A DNA stretch of 64,000 nucleotides. Source: Acanthaster planci. Taxonomy: Eukaryota > Echinodermata > Asteroidea > Valvatida > Acanthasteridae. Below the pieces are notes generated by a model. It was given only the letters and a program-made list of their open reading frames with translations, was not told where the DNA came from and did no database searches. Made by a program: the position numbers and the translations under genes. Location: positions 5,674,699 to 5,738,698 of the forward strand of contig NW_019091355.1 of the NCBI RefSeq assembly GCF_001949145.1. Reading direction: 5' to 3'. Position 1 is the stretch's first letter, and each line of letters begins with the position of its first letter. Of the stretch, positions 13,301-24,799 are shown one piece after another.

Positions 13301-16300
13301 TTTTATAGTTGGTTGAGCACTAGATGTCATGCATTGTGCATGGGAACCGCCGTTTGGCTTCATACGTGATTGCATATATAGCTCTTCCCATGGGTGCGAT
13401 CTTGACACGCCATGTTTGTTCCCGCAATGCCTTGCGCGAACTTAGCCTCTATAATTTCAACAAGCGGGATGCCGCGCTTCGAGCGGCACCCGCTAGATGG
13501 GTTGAGGCATGGTTGAGCTGAGACGTCACTGTCATGTGCCAACAAAGTAAATGTAATAAGTACTATATTTTGCGATTACACCACAAAATCCGGATTTGGA
13601 CAATTTTCACACTGATGATACTCAAATAAAGAGACCCAACTTCGCGTGTGGAGTGTCTCATTGAAATGTAGACAAATATAGCATTTTAGAAATAGGAAGC
13701 AGTATGACAGCAACTCATGCCTTCTTTTGGGATAGCTGTGCCAGGCTACTCAAGTTTGATGGGAGTAAAGTCTGCTGGTTCGACTCAGGATAGGGACGAT
13801 GTATTGAGCTGAATATAAATAGAACCAACGTTTCGACACATTTGCGTCCACTCCCCCGTTTCAACAGTAAAAGCAGGACTCCGTGTACAAAACAAAACAA
13901 AACAAACACAAAAAAACAGGTTAAGTTAATTATTACATTTATTAGTTTCGAGTGGGTTATTTAATAAGAAAATGGTCTGTTAATTCGAGAAATGTCATTC
14001 TTGCATTAGAAATGTTTTTGACTAAATGCGTACCATACAGCATCACATTACCCTCCTGAAACGCAGCGCGCCGCCATTGCACTGCCGCACATTTTGTACA
14101 CACACAATGGGCGATGACCTAATCAGTCTAATGAAGATCAATGGTTGCACTACACCAAATACGCGCCCATAGAGAGCAGTGCAAAATCAGACCAAAATAG
14201 CGCCGCGTTTTTCGCTGGAAATTCAAGACTATGACAAGAAGATCGTTTCAATTTTATGGGGGTTGGCCACGTGAATTTTATTTATTAACCTTTCCCCGAA
14301 GATACCCCCAAAGAGTAGTAAAACTAGTGCAAATTCGGGATTTCTAGAAATATTTCTATGATCCCTCCTGATTATGGCATGTTTTAATCGTAAAAGCCCC
14401 GAGGGATAATAAAATATTAATGAGCTCTCGCCCAGGAATCCAACAATTTGGTGCAGTACACCTATAGGCCTACAAGATTTGATCTTGGAAACTGAACTTA
14501 ACTTTGTCTCTAAGGGCGCCCCCTATTTCTACCAGTAATAAGGCGACGGCGAGAGCACTGTGTGACGGCACGACGCTACGCGACGGCAGGGCATCAGGAC
14601 GCGACAGCACGACAGCAGGACGCGACGGCCTAACCCACACTGCATAAAAATCGCATAATGACAGGCGACGCGACGGCACGATGCGATGGCAAGACGGCAC
14701 GACGCAATGTATTAAACACAGCATGAAGGTTATGAAAAAAGAGGCAACGCCACGACGCGATGGGACGACGCGACGGAGCCGTCGTGGCGTCGCTACTAGT
14801 TATAAAATTACAAAGGAAACAGTGTGATCAGTGCCGTGAAAGTGCATACTTGAGGAAGTCAAATGTAAAAAGAGTCAGCCTCTCGATATTACAAAGAGGA
14901 TGAAAAAATGAAATGAAAAGTTGCAATATTTTGGGTCCATCCAATAGCCAATAGCACCAACAGCCCAGGTTGGACGTTGGCTCCATTTACACTACGACAG
15001 ACGTCCAGGGTATAGAGACCTACATGCCAAAATTTTTTCACCTGTTATTTTCTCACATTTTTACCTAGTGGAGGAAGTTCAAATGTCGTTCACAAGTGTC
15101 TTGTGAAAGTGTTTAATAAAACCAAAATTGAGCTTTTCGGTCACAATGACCAGCCTATGTATATCCAAGGTGAAACATGGTATTGGGAAATGGGAATATT
15201 TTGTAGACAGTAGTCCAGGACCACCGTATGAGATGGTAGCACCGTGAAAGAAGACTGTTTAGAAGTTCTCCAAGGGAACCTGAAACAGTCATTTCGAAAG
15301 TTGAATCTCGGACGTCAATAGATCTTCCCAAAGGGCAACACCTCGAAGCACCCTTTTCTTCAAAAGTTGGTTGCTAGATTACTGCAGCAGAACATGGCTG
15401 ATCTTTGGAATGGCCGACTGAAAGCCCAGATTTAAATCCAGTGGATAATTTGACGGAATTGTGACATAATTAAAAAAAATGACTGAGCTTTACAAATACT
15501 GCAGGAAGAATGTGATAAAAGAGCATCGTAAAAAGCTACGCTGTGAAAGAACTGAGCAATTTTTTGCCCACCGAGGGGTACCAAGTAAATCGCTTCACTG
15601 TTGGACAAAAAGAGAATAACATTAGATAAAAAAATGTCCATGTATCAGAAGAAACCAACGCTGTCACAGAAACATTCAATTTAAAATAGTATGGAAATGA
15701 AAGATGATGACTATTGTTGAGAAAACAGGTATGTCAACTGTACTGTGTTGAAGTGTATGTAAACTTTTGGGCATGACTTTATTTCTTTTAACCAGAACGG
15801 TATGTTTATTTGCTTTTGATTTTAAACTTACATTTCTTGGTCTGTTTAAGACAGACATGTTTNNNNNNNNNNNNNNNNNNNNNNNNNNNNNNNNNNNNNN
15901 NNNNNNNNNNNNNNNNNNNNNNNNNNNNNNNNNNNNNNNNNNNNNNNNNNNNNNNNNNNNNNNNNNNNNNNNNNNNNNNNNNNNNNNNNNNNNNNNNNNN
16001 NNNNNNNNNNNNNNNNNNNNNNNNNNNNNNNNNNNNNNNNNNNNNNNNNNNNNNNNNNNNNNNNNNNNNNNNNNNNNNNNNNNNNNNNNNNNNNNNNNNN
16101 NNNNNNNNNNNNNNNNNNNNNNNNNNNNNNNNNNNNNNNNNNNNNNNNNNNNNNNNNNNNNNNNNNNNNNNNNNNNNNNNNNNNNNNNNNNNNNNNNNNN
16201 NNNNNNNNNNNNNNNNNNNNNNNNNNNNNNNNNNNNNNNNNNNNNNNNNNNNNNNNNNNNNNNNNNNNNNNNNNNNNNNNNNNNNNNNNNNNNNNNNNNN

Positions 16301-18346
16301 NNNNNNNNNNNNNNNNNNNNNNNNNNNNNNNNNNNNNNNNNNNNNNNNNNNNNNNNNNNNNNNNNNNNNNNNNNNNNNNNNNNNNNNNNNNNNNNNNNNN
16401 NNNNNNNNNNNNNNNNNNNNNNNNNNNNNNNNNNNNNNNNNNNNNNNNNNNNNNNNNNNNNNNNNNNNNNNNNNNNNNNNNNNNNNNNNNNNNNNNNNNN
16501 NNNNNNNNNNNNNNNNNNNNNNNNNNNNNNNNNNNNNNNNNNNNNNNNNNNNNNNNNNNNNNNNNNNNNNNNNNNNNNNNNNNNNNNNNNNNNNNNNNNN
16601 NNNNNNNNNNNNNNNNNNNNNNTTGAAATCCCATATGTTTCATTTTTGTTAAATAATTTCAGTTCACAAAAGAGGCATCGCAGCTGGCCGGGTATTCCTC
16701 AATAACTAATCCTGAAATATCGATTTTTGTTTTATTTTGTGTTAGTGTTTGAGGTTTGTGTTCTCAGTGAAAATGTGGCCAACACAATAGTTACACTAGA
16801 AAAAAATGATGTTTTTAAGTGATTTGTTGGGGCTTCAGTCTACCTGATATCCACTTAATTACATGTAATAATTTCAGGAACAAGCTTTGTTCTAAAATCT
16901 TATCCAGCAAATCTTTGCTTTACAAATTTTAAGTGCATTAATGTCTCAGGTAATAATTATTGAATACAAACCTTGGAAACGCATTTTGTGTCTCAAACAA
17001 CATTTTTAAAACCAATTTTGGCCCAAGTCAGATTTCCGTATTCGTGATGTCATTTCGTGCAGAAAACTTAAACGCGACATAAAGATTTCAGCACAAAAAC
17101 TACTAAAATGTTTTCTATGCCCATAATTTCCTACTCTTTGGCGAATAAATAAAGTACATGAGAATTAGCAGTGTAAAGAGCATTTTTTCTTTGAATGTTT
17201 TCAGTGAGCAAATTCGCACTTAACAATTTGAACCAAAAACCCCATAAACTTCACAGTGTCTTCTCACTATTATCATCATAGCAACTCAGCGCCCTCTGCA
17301 GTTGTCAGAAAAAAAGGGAAATTTTGAAACATTCCATATAGTGCACTTTTCAACGCACTTATCTAAAAATGACTTCAAAACGGTATTCATCAGTTGAGGA
17401 GTGTGAGGTTATGCATAAAGTTCGTCTAAATAAATTCCTCGTATTAGCACTTTGACCAAATTTTTCCTCTTTTTGAAGTCTCGACCCTCTCATACAGGTC
17501 TTGAAACTTACCGAATTCTTTAGCCAGATATCGCAGGATTGCCTTACTCTGACCAAACATTCTTCCATCCACCTCCAGTACCGGGACTTGCTGAGTTGGA
17601 TAATCTAAACAACGAATAAAGTGCCTAAGTTTAATTTATATCTTGTAAATTTATACTGTTTACGGTAACTATTTGCTATGGACACATGAAGGAAGTACAT
17701 GAAGAGTTGATGACTCAGACTTAATGCAAAACAGCTAATAAGACTGGAAGGTTTTCATGGTGAAAGAACTATATGAGTGAAACGATTGCGGTTTAATACA
17801 CCATGGATCAATCTCTTTCTTGAGTATGTGTGGTGAACTTCTCAGAACCACACATACTCAAGAATTTAAGAAACAGATTGATCCATTGTGTACCCGCAAT
17901 CGTTTCACTCACAGAAGAGCTAATGCTTTGTATGTGCTTGGTGAAAATAAGACATTGACTGAAAACTCTACCCACAATGGCAACCAGAAATTGACAATGG
18001 ACTCGGCGTGCTTAGAGCGGCAACAATGAAGACAACGAGACTAGATTATGGAAAGACGGGTGTAACACCGGCATTTACAAAAATTACTGAAGTGTCTTGC
18101 ACAACATCGGATGAACCCAGCCTAGATGTGAGTGCATGGTTAGGATGTTTAATGTGATGAGAAAGGTGATAGTGGTCATGGCCGCTAATGACGTTAGCTT
18201 TAGCTCAACTCACTTGCTTTGTACTTCGGCCATTCCGAAAAATCAAAGTTCACTTCTTCAAAGTCGATCTCAGCTAGCTTGAAAGCAAGACGAATGCTCT
18301 CGGCGCGGCCCCGTGCCTTGAAGTAGTGAAGAACGTATTTCACCAT
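4374..18346 (-). CDS. Sigma-class glutathione S-transferase A (HPGDS-like), 5 exons
   Basis: Cytosolic GST of the sigma/prostaglandin D synthase family: it should bind glutathione and conjugate or isomerise small electrophiles or prostanoids. Coding exons (minus strand): 18214-18346, 17512-17604, 12455-12567, 11877-11984, 4374-4547. All introns are GT-AG with phases 1,1,0,0. The joined frame is 206 residues without breaks. The thioredoxin-like N-domain starts MVKYVLHYFKARGRAE, with catalytic Tyr8 and Arg14. Trp39 (SEWP), the cis-Pro segment QQVPVLEVDG and the glutathione-binding Gln-Ser pair (GQSKAI) follow. The helical C-domain runs from LYGKTN and ends AVRPPEIPL. The start is supported by an in-frame TAG ten codons upstream with no other ATG. 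This copy is oddly long: intron 4 (7.3 kb) and intron 2 (4.9 kb, with the N gap) are full of transposon remains. It is the most divergent of the four copies. Family assignment is firm; the substrate is not known. Confidence 0.92.
5985..8310 (-). mobile_element. Non-LTR retrotransposon remnant (APE endonuclease + reverse transcriptase)
   Basis: Read on the minus strand in shifting frames, typical pieces appear in the right order. An endonuclease part lies near 8050-8310 (AGVGFAICTEL; ...THVDHQCARTDH) and continues near 8000 (EILLLGDFKTRAWAG). Then comes reverse transcriptase: CDNLRGISLLSM near 6800, KGVRQGCIVAPTLF near 6450-6480, and the catalytic block FLLADDCAVVAHS near 6310-6350, where the usual F-A-D-D is now L-A-D-D. 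KTVEMLLPAPGLDPSEPAI follows near 6180-6240. Several frameshifts and stops make it inactive. It sits in intron 4 of GST-A, on the same strand. The order fits RTE/CR1-like elements, but the clade is undecided. Confidence 0.8.
8790..11038 (+). pseudogene. piggyBac-type transposase pseudogene (PGBD-like)
   Basis: Plus-strand DDE transposase of the piggyBac superfamily, broken by frameshifts. A short acidic, Ser-rich start (MAGASDIVDDILADSGAE) opens at 8790. The main domain runs from about 9555 (TYKKPLPVNFTEPTG) through IFQLFFCEAIWQLLV, SRFMALLRFLHLADN and DKLSKVRPLLD. FNGRLCSKQYIPRK lies near 10060 and VFMDNWYISP near 10310-10340; the Asp in the latter fits the second catalytic acid. GSRGTVRY, ALVNA-like LVNATIVY and a terminal cysteine-rich zinc-ribbon segment (MICKNCQKPICLMPC) follow, ending with a stop at 11036-11038. 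The link between the 8790 start and the main body is inferred. It lies in GST-A intron 4, antisense to the gene. TTAA target sites were not resolved. Confidence 0.85.
12568..14541. other. Part of GST-A intron 2, nothing recognised
   Basis: Intronic sequence between exon 3 and the minisatellite. Open frames here (up to about 96 codons) have no recognisable domain. A stretch near 13070-13130 (GTCGGCCGGCAGAGGGCGCC) is more GC-rich than its surroundings but shows no coding structure. Confidence 0.55.
14542..14796. repeat. GC-rich degenerate minisatellite (GCGACGGCACGAC)
   Basis: About 250 bp built of diverged copies of a short unit around GCGACGGCACGAC, interrupted near 14640-14670 and 14710-14740. 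It is CpG-dense in otherwise A/T-rich intron sequence. The right end, GAGCCGTCGTGGCGTCGC, is an inverted version of the unit, so the array can fold back on itself. Confidence 0.6.
15090..15775 (+). mobile_element. Tc1/mariner transposase fossil
   Basis: Plus-strand remnant with stops and shifts. NKTKIELFGHND near 15116-15152 matches the segment just after the first catalytic Asp region of Tc1 enzymes. EWPTESPDLNPVDN near 15407-15448 matches the conserved SPDLNPIEN block around the third catalytic acid; here the Glu position reads Asp. The words GTATGTAAACTTTTGGGCA near 15755-15775 look like a Tc1-type terminal repeat. It lies in GST-A intron 2, just left of the assembly gap, so its right flank may be incomplete. 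Confidence 0.7.
15863..16622. other. Assembly gap (760 N)
   Basis: Run of undetermined bases inside GST-A intron 2. Any long open frame crossing it is an artefact of translating N. Confidence 0.99.
16623..17511. other. Part of GST-A intron 2, nothing recognised
   Basis: A/T-rich intron sequence between the gap and exon 2. No repeat pair, domain or RNA gene was recognised. Confidence 0.5.
17775..17910. repeat. Near-perfect long hairpin in GST-A intron 1
   Basis: Left arm 17775-17834 and right arm 17846-17910 are inverted copies with only a few mismatches and one roughly 5-base bulge. Shared blocks are GAGTGAAACGATTGCGG, ATGGATCAATCT and TTGAGTATGTGTGGT. The loop is about a dozen bases (around GAACTTCTC). 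The transcript of either strand would form a long stem. A small palindromic DNA transposon is the simplest reading; a small-RNA precursor is possible. Confidence 0.8.
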
Positions 18347-20086
18347 GACGATGAACTGTAGGATTCTGCCTCGCTATTGAGCCTGCATATAACCGCTTGC
18401 CAGCATGCAATGTTGGGGTTTGAACGGGGCGTTCGGTACTGAGTTTGCATTATTGACTGACATCTAAAAAGGGCTAAGGTTAAAGTTTCACGACCTGGTT
18501 ACGTGGATTCTTCCATTTTTGTGATTATTTAGCTGATACATTTGTGTCTACAAACAAGGGGGTATCAACCTTTCTGATATGATATTTAGAACTAATCAAT
18601 GTTACTTAAAATAAACGATAGGAGATGCTGATTTAGATTTTTTTTAAAAATGAGAAAGGACAGAGAGAGGCGGCGGGTATACGTATGGGGGGTCGAAGAA
18701 CTGTTTTGTTAACCCAGCCGGCCTGGGCTTCAGGAAAAAGATCAGGAAGGAACTGTAGCAAAAATACATTCACAGTCAACCATTGTGGGCATCCGGCGAA
18801 GCGTCCTAAGTCAATACAGTGGACCAACACTCTTGTATTGTGAACATGTTTTTGGAATTGTGCACAGTGGCGATGACTTTGCCTTTTGTAGGTGCTTACG
18901 TGGGGGCATAGGCCTACTCAGCGAAACGGAGAATAAGGCCTGCTTCAAACGTAGGCCTATAGTGCTTGTGCTGTGTCGAATACAATTCAATTGAGCGCGG
19001 CGTAAGCACGGCAGTTATTTCAAACGTCAAACTTAATTCAAAAAGCCCAGTCGGACTGAAACTAGGCAGACCAGCACATTACGAAAACGTGATTTTGCGA
19101 TCTTTCAGTCTAAGTCACAAAGAAAACGAATTTAGCTTATGCAAGCATTATTAGTCCTTTATTTCTCAGATAAATTGGGGTATTTTTATTTTCAAGGTCC
19201 GATGTTATGGTTCCTGGCGATCTTGCAGTGACGTTTCCATAAAATATCACCCAAGTGAACATTTCGATAAGTCCTTTGTCGACATTCGGACGGGAGCTTT
19301 AGTTTCAAAGGTCACCTTTGATTTTATCTTAAACTATATCAAGGAGGAATAGGAAAGAGAAATTGTGTAACTGAAACCTACTACCGCCCGAGCTCCGTCC
19401 AGCAATCTGCCCCGTGGGTTTCTAGATATTGCTATTTTAGTCGCCATATTTGATGCGTTTGTTCGTTGATTATTTCTCAACTCTACTACACGTTGTAAAC
19501 ATGCGCATTCCTAATTATTAACGACATGTTGGACCAACTTCGAATAGAAATTGTAGTCGACTTGGCATTAGCACGACGTTTGAAACCACTCGGTGCTTCT
19601 GCAGTACTTAATGACATAAGCACGGCAGGCCCTGTCGAGCCGAATCCTTCCCGGAAACCCATGACCATTAGGCAATGGAATGTGAAGAAAGAGGCTATAT
19701 TCAGGACAAAAAATAAAGCGATGATCCATCAAACCTATGGCCTATCATTCATGACACACACCGATCACATGACCTTATCACAGTTCAATATAATTTTTTT
19801 AAAAAGTGCATCCTTCTTCAACGGTTATTTTGCAGGTACTCTTTTGAGTTTATTATTTACTTAACAGCGCCGTCTGTTTCCAGAAAAGTATTTACCCTTT
19901 AAATGTTTAGAAAAGTGTTCTTTCCATATACAATACACTAAACCCCACGGGATGTCAAATTATTTTCATGCACCGAAGACAAGTATGAAGAAGATTTCAT
20001 CAAAATAAAACATTTTACGATTACTTGGAGTTTTGAATGGTTGTTCTGAGAATACAACTTAATTAGACAGATTCCATGCCGTTCTT
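18347..20086. other. Intergenic GST-B / GST-A, promoter side of GST-A
   Basis: 1.74 kb between the GST-A start codon and the GST-B stop codon. It must hold the GST-A promoter and GST-B 3' untranslated region. No TATA box stands out. Open frames such as 19526-19864 on the plus strand have no recognisable domain. Confidence 0.6.
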
Positions 20087-23000
20087 TTAATAGGGCGATG
20101 GCTTTCGCTTTGCCAAATAAGCCGCCATGTTTTTATTTGCCTTCACACGATCCAGCAGAGCCTTCAGCTTGGGGTATTTAGCCATGTTGTCTAGTTTTTC
20201 TGGAAGGGATGTGAAGTCAAAGCTGGAGAACACATTGATGTCTGCAAGGGAGATCTGAAATCAAGAATGAACAGGAAATGCTTATGAATCAATTCATGAA
20301 GAAATATAGGCCAAATCGGCTTATTGCTGCTAATTTACAATTACACGTTTCAAAATTTTAAGTAACTTCCCAAAAGGCTCTCATTTTGGGAACTGGGCTC
20401 TACAGTTTCCCATCCCGTATTCTTCGAACACACCACAAAATCCCCTACCTTGTCACCGACAAAGAAACCATCTCCTCCCTTGTTCTTCTTCAGTTGTTCT
20501 TCGACATTTGCCAGTATTGTGGGTGCAGTCTCACTCAGGTACTTCTTCAGATTTTCGGCCTAGAAATGGCAACAGTTTTGATTTTTTTAATCAATTAATA
20601 ATTGGGAAATTTGTAGCAAAGAAATTTGCTAATAATGCAATAACACTCAGTGTGACTGTTAATCACACACAGGAAATATGTCTGCTGATTGTATAGACCT
20701 TTATCATGATGCGGCCATCTAGTTCCCTGTATCCCCTTTAGCAATTGTAATACAACTTCAAATATTGATGAAAGAGAACAGAATAGTTTTCCTTCCAGCC
20801 TCATAAGTTTGGTTAAGGTGCTATGAATAGTAAAAAAGCAAGATGGCTGCCCCATGACAGGTGTAAGGAAACCACTGGTGGCCACCGATATCGGAACCGG
20901 TTGATTTCAATAAGGCGCGTTGACGGCGTAAGTGGTTGACTGACGTGTTGACTGAATTAGCTAGTAGCTCGGCCAGGAGATCAGACTTCCATTTACCAAA
21001 GGTGATCGCTCGGTAGATCGGTAAGGGGCGCTTTGTCTTCTGACTTGCAAAATCACTTCGTTCAATGTATTGTTAACGTTTGCTTCCTTATATATTTGCA
21101 ACTTGCCGCGTTCAATTTCATTTTAGCGTCTCAAGTGGCTCTTTGTTTTATAAAGTGCATCTTTTGGCCTTTACATGCATTTGGGTTGCTTCTGTAACAA
21201 TTTGTTTCGGTCACCATGTTTGCTTCGTTGTATATTGCTTGCCAGATTTCATGTGTTGTTAATTTCTATATTTTTATTCAAAAAAAATCTGGTAGGGACT
21301 TTGGTTTGATATGAGACGCCATTTATGACTTCAGCCAGAAAACAATATTGTGGGCATTTTTTTGAAGACACGAACATTAAATAAAAAAGAAATCCAGCAA
21401 GAAATGCTGAGGAAACATTACATTTTGGCTAATTTCTGTTGGCATGTGCACAAAGAATAAACATGAAATTGGCAAACAGAACTGAGGGCATGCAGCGTAT
21501 GGCTGAAATGAAATAATACACGTATGATTTGGCATGAAACGTTCCATCTTTCAAATGCAGCTCCCTTTTGTAAAATACAATGTACTATGTGATGAAGGAA
21601 TTTATTCAGATTCATTCCGTTGATACAATGAATTTGATCAGGACTGCATAAAGAAAGGAGTAGTTTGTCCAATGGAAAGAATAACTTCACAGGCTGGAAG
21701 ATGAAATGTTCCATAAATTTACCTCAAAGGAATGAATCATTCCAGCTGCCAAGTCACAAATTTTTCTATTAAACTATTTCACTTTATCAAAATTTTGTTA
21801 AGAGCTTTGAAAGAAACTGGAACCCTTACCTTTTTCTGTTCGTCTTTCTCAAACATGATTTTTTCAGTATACGGTCTCACGAGATCAAACATGAGTTCAC
21901 CAACTACGTCAATTTGGGCGCTCTCCCAGTTGTTTGCACCGTAGAGCTCTATATTTCAGAAAATACCGAGGAAACAAAAAAGAAAGGTTAGTCGACAGTA
22001 AACTGAGCCTGACCCTCTCACTGATTAATGCAGCACGCACAGCAGAAACTCTAGTGAAGGCCCACCAAAATTACGAGCCTACCAAAACTCTTAAAGCCTA
22101 CGATAAAATCATAGTATGCCATAAAACAAAGGGAAATTTTCTCTGAATTTTTCATTTTGAGGGAAGACAAAAATCCACTTACTCAGGTCTCTCGCAACGT
22201 AGTAAGTGATAGCCCTTGTCTGGGCGAGCACTTTACCGTCGACTTCCAAGAAGGGTAACTGACCAAATGGTGTCTCTGTCAACAGAACAATTTTTAGAAA
22301 ATGCTATGATTTAATCTGTGCTGTTGGAATTCAAGTAATTCACGTTTACGAGGGAAGTGCAAGGAATGGCACCAGTGATTCTTCCCACGACAGAGTGTGG
22401 AACATTTGTTAATTTATTTCACGCACTGTTGGCGGGTTGGAAGGGAGAGCAACCGGTTGTCCCCCACCCCCAACCACTCTCGGCCCCGAAAGGGGAAGAC
22501 CTGTTTTTATTGTTTGAAAAAAAAATCTAAGAAAGACGATTTTGGGGGACCAGCTTTAATTTTCCTTAATTCCATCTAAAAGCCAGTAAAAGCAAACCCA
22601 ACATTTAGCCTCACTCCCAGAACGGCTACCAAAAAAGTTATATAAAGAAATTTCCAATTTCTTAAAGTCGGTGCTTTGGGCCGAAGCAAATTTTTATGTA
22701 TTGTTAAACGGGGTTTCCTAAAGGCAAAAGTATTAACTCGGAGACTCCGAGAAAATGACCACAAAGTTTGTAACCCCGATAATGAGCCGCTTTTTGCCGC
22801 CAAGGTCATTTCTAGCTGCGCATGCGTTCATAAGTTTGACTTTATAGCATTTTATAATGTACATTATGCTAGCTTTCAGCAGTTTATACATTTTATGTAA
22901 ATTTACCATGCAGAATCGCCAAATCACAGTTTTATCTTTAAAAAATAAACAAGCAATTATATTCAAATCCAGTAGATGAAATAATAATATTAAATAACGA

Positions 23001-24161
23001 TGTCATATGATTAGGTTCGCAAACGATTGCTATATGATGTACTTAACATAAGTATGATGTGATGACGTTGTTGGGTTATGGGCTCCAGCTTTCAATTCCA
23101 TCTTTGAAAGCCGCATGGCAACAGGCTCGATACGGACTCCCAATCCATCCCGCGCCGTGTTTGCCAGTGAGCTATTACAATTACATAATCGATCATTGAC
23201 CCAACATAACCTCCGTAAAATACCAGAATGACACTGCAGAAAAACGGTTTAGCTTTAAACGAGACTCTACAGTATTAGGGAATGCTGAGCGAAAATCTGG
23301 TTAAAATAAAAAATTACCACTAAGAAACAAATGCGCACCTGTATGCTTTGTGCGTCATATTATTGCAATTCTACAATTTAAATATGGCATAGCAGTGAAC
23401 CTATTTCACGGACTTAACCACTCACAAACAAGTTTACCGAAGATCCGAATGCAGCCGCTCTGATATGGCAGAAACTGGCCTTTCTTGTAAAGTGCACTTT
23501 ACGTTTTGAAACTTATAACGCAGGCAATTATATTGCAGCATTTTCATAATTTTGACGGAAATTTTCAGGCTTCTCGAAAGAACTGCACGTGATTTGGCCC
23601 ATACAGGTATCTGATTTTCTGTCAATGAAGAAAGATGTAAATTTTTACGAATCATTTCTATAATTCAATATATTGTATTCTTTTATTTACTTTTCTTCGT
23701 ATACAAGAGCTAGTATGCCTTTTTCTCTCACTTCTGTTGTGGAAATCTGATGTTGAAGCATGCTTCTTAAATTTCCGTCTCTTTAAACTGGTTGAAAATT
23801 ATAAACCATGAAATTACCGGCAAGTTTCGATGCAGAAGCTAGGTAACCCTCAGACTTTTACCTCCAAGGACATCACTGGTTCGGTAATAAATGTGGAAAT
23901 GCACACTAGCACCAAAAGCGAAGAGGGGCCCAAATACCATTAAAATGGCTACAGTGTTGATTAACAATATCTGGAACAGAGATTTACAATCAATATTGTG
24001 AGGGCCTAAATTTGTTATGGTCACTTACTCGATTTCATGGCCGACCAGTCCGCCTGCTTAATCCGCACATCCTCAAACGGAACACCAGCAACAGTGAAAA
24101 GCATCCTGACCGGCTCGGCGCGGCCTTTAATGTCGAAGTAGGTGAGTTTGTAGGAAGGCAT
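20087..24161 (-). CDS. Sigma-class glutathione S-transferase B (HPGDS-like), 5 exons
   Basis: Cytosolic sigma-class GST, the copy closest to the family consensus. Coding exons: 24029-24161, 22183-22275, 21830-21948, 20449-20559, 20087-20254. Introns are GT-AG, phases 1,1,0,0. The joined frame is 207 residues. The N-domain begins [16 protein letters not shown], with Tyr8 and Arg14. ADW carries Trp39, followed by [15 protein letters not shown] and AQTRAI, where Thr replaces the usual Ser of the glutathione-binding pair. The C-domain begins [19 protein letters not shown]. It contains [10 protein letters not shown], then ISLADINVF as the start of the last exon, and ends KRKPSPY. The start is secure: an in-frame TGA lies 14 codons upstream with no other ATG between. 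It sits 1.7 kb upstream of GST-A in the same orientation. Reaction type is inferred from the family; the natural substrate is unknown. Confidence 0.95.
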
Positions 24162-24422
24162 GGTGTTGTCGGAGGGCTTCCCAAAACCTGGCGCTGCCTT
24201 TCAGGAGGTTTAAATTTAAAAGGTAGGATTCGCTTGTTCCCGTTCCCGAAATGGAATGCGTTGTCACGATGAAGTCCCCTGGTTTTTCTTTGTCCGGTTA
24301 CGTAATGGCTTGCCCCCTGTTATACATGTCTGCCTACAAATGTGTCTATTCACTATTAATTATGCATTATGCTGATCTGGAGGAGTGAGTTGGCAAAAAT
24401 TGGGGTTTAAATCATGGAGGAA

Positions 24423-24428
24423 TATATA
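24423..24428 (-). promoter_or_regulatory. Candidate TATA box of GST-B
   Basis: TATATA within TTATATATT (minus-strand reading), about 262 bp upstream of the GST-B start codon. GST-D has a similar element about 258 bp upstream of its start. No transcription start evidence is available, so this is a weak call. Confidence 0.25.
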
Positions 24429-24799
24429 AGATGGGGAAGATTACAAGTTTCCAAGCCCTCAGCGATTCAAATTACATGAGGAAACTTTAGGCTCCCAGAT
24501 TCCGTAATCATTCAGTATTATCATGATACTTTCAAAGAATTTATATTGATGACTTACTTAAAAATTTCATTAAGCCTCTCAGGCGCAAGGCGTCAAGGAA
24601 GACAGAAAAGTGCTAACAAAAATTTTGGGAAGTAGACTTGTGTCGCATGGAAAACATTACACTGTTTAGTCAGATTTCCAGATGACATATGTAGCGCTGT
24701 TCAGAATCATAAAATCATAATTCTTCTCTGTACACCTCCAGTCGCATCATCATCTCTTTTTCCTACGATCTCCTCATTACTTACAAGTCCTCTGCTTGC

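Noticed and set aside
15767-16705. Open frames of 265-312 codons
   Set aside because: They are translations of the N gap with short real ends; not genes.
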